Positions 29,162-35,576 of a DNA stretch of 38,606 bases are shown here, piece after piece. Each line of letters opens with the position of its first letter. Position 1 is the stretch's first letter. Source of the DNA: a virus. The translations under genes and the position numbers were made by a program. The notes under the pieces are model-generated. The model saw only the letters and a program-made list of their open reading frames with translations. It searched no databases and was not told the DNA's origin. Where the stretch lies: positions 1 through 38,606 of the IMG/VR virus record IMGVR_UViG_3300032893_002505; one strand, given 5' to 3'.

Positions 29162-29392
29162 ATGAAAAAGACGGATGCATTATCTTTCACCCAAGCAATC
29201 GACATGTACTATGGTGGCGTCCATAACATCAATAGAATGCCGCTACCTTTTACTTGCAAGTGTGGAGGAAAAACATACACAGAGCATCCCAAAAACGATG
29301 TGCCAGTTACTTTTCCAGTCATGACAATAGAAGACTGTTTTGCTCACATACGAAAAGATCATAAGGAAAGGATTAAAAGAGGGAAAGTATGA
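29162..29392 (+). CDS. 76-residue Cys/His-rich protein
   Basis: FTCKCGGKTY has a CxC pair and the end DCFAHIRKDHKERIKR has C...H...H, so it could hold one zinc ion as in a divergent zinc finger. No family recognised. It is one of the chain of close-packed small genes. Confidence 0.6.
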   Translation: MKKTDALSFTQAIDMYYGGVHNINRMPLPFTCKCGGKTYTEHPKNDVPVTFPVMTIEDCFAHIRKDHKERIKRGKV

Positions 29393-29595
29393 TTTTACAA
29401 GTAATTAAAAAGAAAGATGATCCAATAGCACTGCGAATTTCTATCGGGGGTAACCACAAAAACGCGTATTTAGTTTATCGGGGTGATTTGGCAAAAATAA
29501 AACTTCTGCTGGACCAAGTTAATGAAAATCTTAAAAAGCTCCAAAGTAGTGAGGAGCCAGCAGTTTCTCCTGACGATGGGAAACAATACGCATGA
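29389..29595 (+). CDS. 68-residue protein, unknown function
   Basis: Overlaps the previous gene by four bases. Strand-rich start (MILQVIKKKDDPIALRISIGG), then a long helix (LAKIKLLLDQVNENLKKLQSS) and a polar acidic end. No family recognised. Confidence 0.6.
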   Translation: MILQVIKKKDDPIALRISIGGNHKNAYLVYRGDLAKIKLLLDQVNENLKKLQSSEEPAVSPDDGKQYA

Positions 29596-29807
29596 ATTGG
29601 AAAAATCTACGAATAAATAAGTGTCCAGCCTGTGATAAAGACTTCGTTGAAGGCCTCTCTTATTTACCTGGTGGCCAAATGCAGCATGATTGTGGTTTTA
29701 CAATAACAGAAGGGAAGTATCGCGGTATTGTTTCAAACCAAACTACAACCATGCTTAACTCAACCGACTCCGAAGCTCAATTACAAGCTCAAGAAGATAA
29801 TTTGTGA
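29592..29807 (+). CDS. 71-residue zinc-ribbon-like protein
   Basis: NKCPACDKDFVEG carries CxxC near residue 11 and a later MQHDCGFTI has one more Cys, so the second half of the ribbon is incomplete (CxxC...HxC). It may be degenerate or use His. Function unknown. Confidence 0.65.
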   Translation: MNWKNLRINKCPACDKDFVEGLSYLPGGQMQHDCGFTITEGKYRGIVSNQTTTMLNSTDSEAQLQAQEDNL

Positions 29808-29824
29808 AAGGGGGTGAAAAAAAT

Positions 29825-30049
29825 ATGGAAGAAGATAAAAGAGTAGTAGATTTACACGAAGAAAGAAAAAATATCGATGCTCGAATTCAGGCAGTTTTAG
29901 CTCTCAAAAACAGAGATGATCTTAAGGGCGCAGGTCGAGAAATTGCACTTGCGTACACGCATTTGCAAGAAGCTAAAATGTGGTTAGGTCAAGCACTTGG
30001 TGCTATTGGCACGCCGTTTCCTGCAGAGTTGGCAGATAAGGCTGAATAA
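29825..30049 (+). CDS. Acb2/Tad1 hairpin-like protein, possible anti-defence protein
   Basis: 74 residues from the ATG at 29825, preceded by AAAGGGGGTGA; an upstream in-frame GTG at 29804 precedes this site and is rejected. The protein is two helices, and the second, REIALAYTHLQEAKMWLGQAL (38-58), resembles the small helical-hairpin domain of Acb2 and Tad1-associated proteins, which bind cyclic nucleotides and blunt CBASS or Thoeris defence. Many phage proteins of this shape exist whose function was never tested, so the call is provisional. Confidence 0.5.
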   Translation: MEEDKRVVDLHEERKNIDARIQAVLALKNRDDLKGAGREIALAYTHLQEAKMWLGQALGAIGTPFPAELADKAE

Positions 30050-30055
30050 TTTTTG

Positions 30056-30084
30056 CCAGTTGTCCCGTTTCAGAGGACAACTGG
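30056..30084. promoter_or_regulatory. Perfect 10-base-pair hairpin without a T-tail
   Basis: CCAGTTGTCC pairs with GGACAACTGG around a nine-base loop. A T-run lies before it (TTTTT at 30050-30054) but none follows on either strand, so it is not a good terminator. It may be an operator, an RNA processing site or an mRNA-stability stem between the Acb2-like gene and the next. Confidence 0.45.
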
Positions 30085-30138
30085 GAGAAAATTAGCGCAG
30101 CGTAAAATGAAAGTTGTGCGACGTGAGGCACGAAAAAT

Positions 30139-30507
30139 ATGAAATACATTAAAGACAAAAATAAAATAACAGCAAATTACTTGGGTGAATTACGAGTATG
30201 GATAAAAGAACATCAAAAAGAGTTTTTTGCAATAGAAAATGAGGCAGATAGTTGGTTTGATTTTATCGCATGGCCAGATAAGACAACTGATAGAAATCAT
30301 CTAATTATGCTAGGAGAAATTTGTATTATTGACCGATTGTATGAAGGTAAGCATGCGTACATGATTTGCCAATTCTATGGAGAAAGAAAAGCAAGGGATT
30401 TATTCTTTGTGTGCTGGGTAGATGACCTTGATAGAGCATATTGGAGAAACGGATATTTTCTTATACCTGATTTACCTAGTCCCCAACAGAAGAAAGAGGA
30501 GAGATGA
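30139..30507 (+). CDS. 122-residue aromatic-rich protein, unknown function
   Basis: Charged helical start (KYIKDKNKITANYLGELRVWIKEH), then segments rich in Trp, Phe and Tyr (SWFDFIAWPDKTTD, FFVCWVDDLDRAYW). No family recognised. A weak GAGGCACG precedes the start. Its stop overlaps the next ATG by four bases. Confidence 0.6.
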   Translation: MKYIKDKNKITANYLGELRVWIKEHQKEFFAIENEADSWFDFIAWPDKTTDRNHLIMLGEICIIDRLYEGKHAYMICQFYGERKARDLFFVCWVDDLDRAYWRNGYFLIPDLPSPQQKKEER

Positions 30508-30767
30508 AAAAGAAAATTGAAATGCAAATTTTAGATCCAATAGACTCTTACCCAAGAGAAGAAAAAGATTGTTCGCATCAGACATTTGAGCAACATGAGA
30601 AGTGGGTTGGGAATGTTTGCACAACGTCGCCATTGAAATGTGTGGATTGTGGATATACCTATGGAAAAGAAAAAACTGAAATTAAAGAAAGACCATTCCA
30701 TATTTTAAAAGGTAGAGTTGAACTCAAGGAAATGTCCACGTCGCAAAAGCAACCTTCTGGGACGTGA
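30504..30767 (+). CDS. 87-residue Cys/His-containing protein
   Basis: Contains DCSHQTFEQHEKW and CTTSPLKCVDCGYTYG, which together could form a zinc site (C-x-H ... C-x6-C-x2-C). The end is basic. No family recognised. It is followed by a short frameshifted gene. Confidence 0.55.
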   Translation: MKKKIEMQILDPIDSYPREEKDCSHQTFEQHEKWVGNVCTTSPLKCVDCGYTYGKEKTEIKERPFHILKGRVELKEMSTSQKQPSGT

Positions 30768-30795
30768 TAGCGAAATAGATTTCGGGGTCAAAAAT

Positions 30796-30949
30796 ATGAG
30801 AAATTATAAATTAATAAGTGAAGAAAAATTAACAGATACAGAAAGAAAGTGGAGAGATAGAAATGCCAGAATTATTTCTTTAATTTAATGAGATGGTATC
30901 TACTCAGAGACTAGCAGAAATAGTTGAATTAAACGCTGGACAAAAATAA
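30796..30949 (+). pseudogene. Small helical gene with a one-base frameshift
   Basis: A frame from ATG 30796 gives 30 residues (MRNYKLISEEKLTDTERKW... ending in IISLI) and stops at 30886-30888. In the next frame, NEMVSTQRLAEIVELNAGQK continues and stops at 30947-30949. Removing one T from the TTT at 30884-30886 joins them as IISLINEMVSTQRL, giving about 50 residues. This may be a true mutation, programmed shifting or a sequencing error. Confidence 0.4.
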
Positions 30950-30950
30950 T

Positions 30951-31094
30951 ATGCCGAAGAATAAAAAGAAAAAAGACTGCAAACATAATTGGCAGGCCTT
31001 GCCTTCTCTTGATGCTGCAGCCTATAGAAATCAGGATCTTATTGGAAAACATCTCATATTTTGTAAAAAATGCTTAGAGAAGAGAGCTATATAA
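30951..31094 (+). CDS. 47-residue Cys/His-rich miniprotein
   Basis: Starts one base after the previous stop. DCKHNW and LIFCKKCLEK give a C-x-H and CxxC pair around a 28-residue linker, consistent with a small zinc ribbon. It is Lys-rich at the start. Function unknown. Confidence 0.6.
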   Translation: MPKNKKKKDCKHNWQALPSLDAAAYRNQDLIGKHLIFCKKCLEKRAI

Positions 31095-31117
31095 AGCAAT
31101 CAAATAATACCCGAGAT

Positions 31118-31146
31118 TTGACTCCCTTCTTTTACTCTGCTACTCT
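31118..31146 (+). promoter_or_regulatory. Promoter of the 77-residue membrane gene
   Basis: TTGACT at 31118-31123, a 17-base spacer and TACTCT at 31141-31146. The predicted start is about 31153, giving a leader of 44 bases that includes a strong AAAGGAGGTGA site. Confidence 0.6.
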
Positions 31147-31196
31147 AGTTGTGGTTACCCATCGATCAATTGGTATCTCTGAAAGGAGGTGAATAT

Positions 31197-31430
31197 ATGA
31201 AACTTCGACCAGAAATAAAGGTATTCGCTAGTCTTGTTGGATTTATCATTTTAGTTGCACTCGGCCTTTTCACCTACTTTAGTGTGCAAGGGTTACGAAA
31301 AGAGGTTATGCGACCTGTTACTGTTCGACTTGCACCATCGCCAGTCGCGACTGCAACGCCATCGGCAACACCAACCGTAAGCCTAAAATCAGTAAAAACA
31401 ATAGTTAGTCCAACTGCAGCCGTAAAATAG
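31197..31430 (+). CDS. 77-residue single-span membrane protein with a Pro/Thr tail
   Basis: The ATG at 31197 sits eight bases after AAAGGAGGTGA; an in-frame ATG at 31149 precedes that site. A KLRPEIKVF start, a membrane helix (ASLVGFIILVALGLFTYFSV, residues 11-30), a short basic turn and a Pro/Thr/Ser-rich tail follow. It could be an outer-facing anchored protein. Function unknown. The strong ribosome site suggests good expression. Confidence 0.7.
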   Translation: MKLRPEIKVFASLVGFIILVALGLFTYFSVQGLRKEVMRPVTVRLAPSPVATATPSATPTVSLKSVKTIVSPTAAVK

Positions 31431-31433
31431 GTA

Positions 31434-31463
31434 TTGACAACGGTTTGATACTTATGTCATAGT
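31434..31463 (+). promoter_or_regulatory. Promoter of the disordered motif-repeat gene, near-leaderless
   Basis: TTGACA at 31434-31439, an 18-base spacer and CATAGT at 31458-31463, with an extended TG. It shares the TGATACTTATG stretch with the promoter at 26806. The predicted start (about 31470) is three bases before the ATG at 31473, and there is no ribosome site. Confidence 0.6.
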
Positions 31464-31472
31464 TTTCTTGAT

Positions 31473-32447
31473 ATGGGAAAACTCGAGGAATTAGCAAGAG
31501 AAATCGAAAGCATTCACGACAGGAAAGAAGAGCTTGCTCCTCTTGCTGCACATGCTCGAGACGACTCTTATCCTCGCGCAAATTTACTCCAAGAACTTCT
31601 TGACGCACGACTTGGTTTCTTCGGTCATAAACTTGCAACAGGGTATTATGATGACAATGCTGCAAACTTTGAAAAACACATGCAACAAGCTGAAGCCGAT
31701 AAACAAGCAGCAGAGCTTGTTAAAGATGCAGTAAAAGAACCAGCTGACCAACCAACGCCACCCGCAGTCGATCCAGTACAAGCAGCACCAAAAGGTCCAG
31801 AGGATTTGTGTGAGGTGTGTCAAATGAGACTTGATAGTGAATATCACCGCATGCAATGTGAAGCAGGTCCACACGAAGTCCCACCTCAACCAAGTGTTGA
31901 AAGTAATCCAAATCTTGAGCAACCAGCAGAAGTACCAGCTGAAGAAGTTGGGAAAAACGAAGGCACTGAAGATCGTCCGGTTACTCCGCCACCAGCTGAT
32001 CCAAGCGCACCAGCCCCAACAGTATCTGATGGCAATGAGGCACCAGTCGCAGAGGCAGCAATGAGTGATGAAGAACTGATGACAGATACTCCAGCGCCTG
32101 CCCAGCCATCAGTAGAGCATAATCCAAACCTTGAACAACCAAGTGCTGATTTAACACCTGATGATGCAGCGCTCTTGGATACACCAAGCGATGGCAAAAC
32201 AACCACTGATAGCATGCAGTTTGCAGAAAATCCAAACGAGAATGCAGATCAAGCAAGATCAGTAGAAAGTAATCCTAACCTCGAGGCACCAGTTGGAGGA
32301 ACTGAGTCAGCCCCTGCAGGGACACCAGAAAACGCTGATCAAGATGCACCAGAAGAAAATCAACCAGCAGCTACACCAAATGTAGATACACGATCAGTTG
32401 GCGAGAGAAATCCTCTTTTGGAAAATCCTCAGCCACAAGAAGAATAG
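31473..32447 (+). CDS. Disordered protein with four SVExNPxLExP motif repeats
   Basis: 324 residues. The helical N-terminus (LEELAREIESIHDRKEELAPL, up to about 85) is followed by a CEVCQMRLDSEYHRMQC zinc-knuckle-like patch near residue 115 and a long Pro/Glu/Ala-rich tail. The tail carries SVESNPNLEQP (141), SVEHNPNLEQP (213), SVESNPNLEAP (263) and SVGERNPLLENP (308). Such spaced short motifs suggest multivalent binding to a common partner. The same motif is on the holin and weakly on the portal. Composition resembles a scaffold or adaptor, but it is not next to the capsid gene. No family recognised. Confidence 0.6.
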   Translation: MGKLEELAREIESIHDRKEELAPLAAHARDDSYPRANLLQELLDARLGFFGHKLATGYYDDNAANFEKHMQQAEADKQAAELVKDAVKEPADQPTPPAVDPVQAAPKGPEDLCEVCQMRLDSEYHRMQCEAGPHEVPPQPSVESNPNLEQPAEVPAEEVGKNEGTEDRPVTPPPADPSAPAPTVSDGNEAPVAEAAMSDEELMTDTPAPAQPSVEHNPNLEQPSADLTPDDAALLDTPSDGKTTTDSMQFAENPNENADQARSVESNPNLEAPVGGTESAPAGTPENADQDAPEENQPAATPNVDTRSVGERNPLLENPQPQEE

Positions 32448-32449
32448 TG

Positions 32450-32455
32450 TATACT
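32450..32455 (+). promoter_or_regulatory. -10 box before the ParB-like gene
   Basis: TATACT at 32450-32455 lies seven bases before the ATG at 32463, in the same position as in other predicted leaderless genes. No -35 box is correctly spaced, so this may be weak or need an activator. Confidence 0.4.
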
Positions 32456-32462
32456 AATTGAC

Positions 32463-33065
32463 ATGGACGCAAAAGACTTACTGCCTCGTCGCATAGACGA
32501 TCAACTTCACTTTCACTACTCACAGCTCACCAATTGGGAAAAGAATAATAAAGCCCGCGAAATCTCAGAAGAAAACTGGAAGAAACTCATTGACGATGTT
32601 AAGCTCAATGGTATAGAGGATGCATTCAAAATAGGAGAAGACGGCGTGGTGTATGACGGGAACAATAGACTCAAAGCAGTTAAGTATTTGATAGAAGAAG
32701 AGGGGATGGAGAATACGTTTAATGGTCGACCGCTTGCCTGGATACCAGTTGTTGTCAAGCATCCAAAAAGCGAAGCAGAGAAGTGGCGATATGCATTTAC
32801 TAGAAACGAGCAGTTTGCTAATTGGAATAAAGACGAGCTTCTTAATTTCCAGACAGACTTTGAAGAATTGGATATGGCACTCGTAAATATAGATTTCGAT
32901 GCACAAGAAAGCGTTGAAGAGCAACTTAGCAGTCTTGAGAAGACACTGCCAAAAGAAAAAAAAGAATACGGAGTTACTATTGAAGCAGAGGATGCAATAG
33001 AAGAAAATCTTATTTATGAAAGGATGGTCGAGCAAGGCTTCAAAGGCAAAAAGCTCAGCAAGTAG
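32463..33065 (+). CDS. ParB/Srx-type nuclease-domain protein
   Basis: 200 residues. ENWKKLIDDVKLNGIEDAFKIGEDGVVYDGNNRLKAVKYL fits the ParB N-terminal pattern (a helix, then a strand with GxxVIxDGNxRLxA), the CTP- or nuclease-type box where GNNR replaces GERR. The rest is helical with an EEWxYAFTRNEQF segment. The protein lies just upstream of the terminase small subunit. In phages such ParB-like proteins sit before the terminase and may regulate or process packaging DNA. It is not the full centromere-binding ParB. Confidence 0.8.
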   Translation: MDAKDLLPRRIDDQLHFHYSQLTNWEKNNKAREISEENWKKLIDDVKLNGIEDAFKIGEDGVVYDGNNRLKAVKYLIEEEGMENTFNGRPLAWIPVVVKHPKSEAEKWRYAFTRNEQFANWNKDELLNFQTDFEELDMALVNIDFDAQESVEEQLSSLEKTLPKEKKEYGVTIEAEDAIEENLIYERMVEQGFKGKKLSK

Positions 33066-33066
33066 T

Positions 33067-33282
33067 ATGCCAGTAAATGTCACGCTTCTGAATGCACTGA
33101 TAAATAAACATGGTGAAGAAAAAGGCAAAGAAATCTACGCCGCTATGGAAAATGACAATAAGCCATCATTCCAGAAAGCACTACATACAGCAATATCACA
33201 AGGTCACACAATAGAACACCTCAAAGACTGGAAGCCACAAAAGCCAAGTGGTGTTAGAATAGACTATGTTAGGAGAAAATAA
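33067..33282 (+). CDS. 71-residue protein before the terminase, unknown function
   Basis: The ATG at 33067 follows the previous stop by one base. It is helical with mixed charge (LLNALINKHGEEKGKEIYAAMEND) and ends with a Lys/Arg cluster (VRRK). No family recognised. Its stop overlaps the terminase small-subunit ATG, so it is co-translated with it. Confidence 0.65.
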   Translation: MPVNVTLLNALINKHGEEKGKEIYAAMENDNKPSFQKALHTAISQGHTIEHLKDWKPQKPSGVRIDYVRRK

Positions 33283-33800
33283 TGGCACACGATTGGTTAA
33301 AAATTCGCACAGATTATTTCGGCAACCGCTCACTCACGCTCTTTAAGTTAGCTGAAAAATACAATATTCCGCTACAAGTTCTGAAGAACAAATGTGCTGA
33401 AGAAAAGTGGGTGGATAAGAAAAAGGAAGTGTGGGCAAAAGCTGAACAAAAAGTTACAGAAGCATTACCAGAGTCTATTGCACAAGTAAAGATACGACAC
33501 GTGCGTATTGCAAGAGCCATGCAAGCCCGTGCAATAGAAAAGATAAAAAGTGATAAGATAGTTAGTAAGAGCACATACACAGACCTGGCAACAGCAATAG
33601 AAATAGAACGCGATGCCCTCGGCCTGAACGACAAGAAGCAGTCAGACGAGCAAGTGCAAAAGTTGATGCAGTTTAATTTTATATTTTCACTAAAACCAGA
33701 TGAATTACGACGATTTATTAAATCAGCTATCACCAGAGGAGTGTCTGCAGGTAGCGGCAATGGGAACACATTACCTGCTCCAGCAGGAGAAACAAAGTGA
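33282..33800 (+). CDS. Terminase small subunit
   Basis: 172 residues. LTLFKLAEKYNIPLQVLKNKCAEEKW (residues 18-43) is a helix-turn-helix of the terminase small-subunit type, followed by a long charged helical middle and the LKPDELRRFIKSAI end. It precedes and overlaps the large subunit by 101 bases. The small subunit selects the phage DNA to be packaged and hands it to the motor. The family assignment is by form and position. Confidence 0.75.
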   Translation: MAHDWLKIRTDYFGNRSLTLFKLAEKYNIPLQVLKNKCAEEKWVDKKKEVWAKAEQKVTEALPESIAQVKIRHVRIARAMQARAIEKIKSDKIVSKSTYTDLATAIEIERDALGLNDKKQSDEQVQKLMQFNFIFSLKPDELRRFIKSAITRGVSAGSGNGNTLPAPAGETK

Positions 33801-35169
33801 AGTCTCGCAGTGGAAAGCACTACCATACCAGGACGCACTTTCCCGATCCTTATCGGCAATTCGTGGTATCATTGGGGGAAATCGTACTGGAAAGACCGAG
33901 TGGGGTGCTAAAGAAGTCTATTATTATCTTACCGGCACACATCCTTTTAAATCTATTACACCTCCTGTGGAATTGTGGATTGGAACTCCTTCTTTTGATA
34001 CGCAACTTGAGTCTGCACAGCCGAAACTCCTTAAATTCATGGGAGACGATCTCCTTAAAAGATGCCATATCGAATACTATCAAGGGCGTAAGATCAAAAC
34101 AATTTATACACCATGGGGGTCAAACGTTACTTTCAAATCCTATGAGCAGTCAGTGGACAAATGGGCAGGAGCAGAGAAGCGACTCATCTGGTTTGATGAA
34201 GAGCCACCACATGACATCTGGACAGAAGCGTCGGTCCGTCAAGGACGAAACGTCCAGCTAGACATCATCTTCACCATGACCCCAATCAAAGGTATGACCT
34301 GGTTCTATGATGATATCTGGCAAAAGGCACAAGCCAATGGCTATGACATTAAGACTCCTCGCTGGGAAGATAACCCATACCTCACTGCACAACAGATCCA
34401 TCAAATGGAGATTATGTTGTCACCAGAAGAGCTGGAAGTCAGACGGTTTGGAAGATTTGTCCGCTCAGTGGGACTTGTCTGCCACTGGTGGAGACGAGAC
34501 ATCCATGTCCAAGACCTCACACTCTTTAATCCAAAAGGTGGGACTATTTGGGTTGGCATTGACTTTGGATTTACCACAAGACCAACAGCAGTTGTTTTCC
34601 TTTGTATCAAAGACGACACGCTTTACATCTTTGATGGTATCTATGAACGTGGCCTGACAACACCAATGCTTGTCCAAAGAATAAAAGAGAAGCTCGGCGG
34701 ACTCTATGTCACAGGGTGGGTTGCAGACTCTGAAGCACCAAGTGATATTACTGAAATAAATAGATACGGCATCCCTGTGCACGGCGTCAAGAAAGAGTCA
34801 GGCGGACAAAAAGGGAACTGGGATGAGTTTAGAGCACGAAAGATGATGGAAGTTGGTCGTATCAGTGCAATAACAGGAAAGTCACGTCTTGTTGTTGCAT
34901 CCCACCTCCTTGCTAATATCGATGGTCAAGAGAAGAATTGGTTTGTGAGTGAAGTCGAAGGACTCTTCTGGAAGACCACTAGAACGGCCGACGGCACACA
35001 ATCACGTCGAGAATGGGGAGATCAGCCTAAAGACTCTATTGATGCGTTCTCATACATCCTAGCGAGTCTACCAAGCGTTATAGAAGAGCCAGCCAAATAC
35101 CAAAACATCTATCAAAGAAAAGCAATGGTACCACGCGAAGATGATATTAAAGGAAGGTATGACATCTGA
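33700..35169 (+). CDS. Terminase large subunit (ATPase and nuclease)
   Basis: 489 residues. Residues 59-66 carry GGNRTGKT (Walker A), 162-169 LIWFDEEP (Walker B), and the C-terminal nuclease domain shows VGIDFGF near 286 and DSIDAF near 447, the acidic residues that hold two metals. The N-terminal 34 residues share 101 bases with the end of the small subunit in another frame; a later in-frame ATG at 33760 is possible, but the MNYDDLLNQLSPEE start looks natural. It powers DNA packaging through the portal. Confidence 0.95.
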   Translation: MNYDDLLNQLSPEECLQVAAMGTHYLLQQEKQSEVSQWKALPYQDALSRSLSAIRGIIGGNRTGKTEWGAKEVYYYLTGTHPFKSITPPVELWIGTPSFDTQLESAQPKLLKFMGDDLLKRCHIEYYQGRKIKTIYTPWGSNVTFKSYEQSVDKWAGAEKRLIWFDEEPPHDIWTEASVRQGRNVQLDIIFTMTPIKGMTWFYDDIWQKAQANGYDIKTPRWEDNPYLTAQQIHQMEIMLSPEELEVRRFGRFVRSVGLVCHWWRRDIHVQDLTLFNPKGGTIWVGIDFGFTTRPTAVVFLCIKDDTLYIFDGIYERGLTTPMLVQRIKEKLGGLYVTGWVADSEAPSDITEINRYGIPVHGVKKESGGQKGNWDEFRARKMMEVGRISAITGKSRLVVASHLLANIDGQEKNWFVSEVEGLFWKTTRTADGTQSRREWGDQPKDSIDAFSYILASLPSVIEEPAKYQNIYQRKAMVPREDDIKGRYDI

Positions 35170-35347
35170 TAAACCAACCATGGAAGACTATCGAACGCTT
35201 TGCTGTAATGCACAGCCATACAGACAATCGCGTGCACTCTACCTGTGTGGTAAGTGTAGCAAAGACGTAACGTTGGAAGCAGTACTGTGGTACGAAGCAT
35301 GTGTCCAAGAGCAATCCTATGAGCACACTGGAAGAAAAAGCAATTGA
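35159..35347 (+). CDS. 62-residue zinc-ribbon protein
   Basis: AAGGAAGGT precedes the ATG, which overlaps the terminase end. LCCNAQPY and YLCGKCSKDV give CC ... CxxC, a zinc ribbon that may use a first pair of adjacent Cys. It is another of the small zinc proteins. Function unknown. Confidence 0.65.
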   Translation: MTSDKPTMEDYRTLCCNAQPYRQSRALYLCGKCSKDVTLEAVLWYEACVQEQSYEHTGRKSN

Positions 35348-35537
35348 AATTGCCAAAAGACAAATCCTTGAAAAGCTCGCTGCAGAAGAGCCGTGGATAT
35401 TTGGTGAGCATGGTATCTATCACGTAGCAAAGACAATGAAGAATGGTGAGTTGCAGTTTACTGTCCGCGTGTATGAAGGCTCAGTCACCGATCTTGTAAC
35501 CACTGAGGTCAAACGATATACCTACAAGAAGAAATGA
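35319..35537 (+). CDS. 72-residue protein, unknown function
   Basis: Overlaps the zinc-ribbon gene by 29 bases. A helix (LEEKAIEIAKRQILEKLAAEE) is followed by beta strands (ELQFTVRVYEG, DLVTTEVKRYTY). No family recognised. It ends one base before the promoter of the portal. Confidence 0.65.
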   Translation: MSTLEEKAIEIAKRQILEKLAAEEPWIFGEHGIYHVAKTMKNGELQFTVRVYEGSVTDLVTTEVKRYTYKKK

Positions 35538-35567
35538 TTGACAATAACCAGAAAGGTAATACATACT
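35538..35567 (+). promoter_or_regulatory. Promoter of the portal gene, near-leaderless
   Basis: TTGACA at 35538-35543, an 18-base spacer and CATACT at 35562-35567. The predicted start (about 35574) is three bases before the ATG at 35577, and no ribosome site is seen. Confidence 0.6.
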
Positions 35568-35576
35568 AAATAAGTT

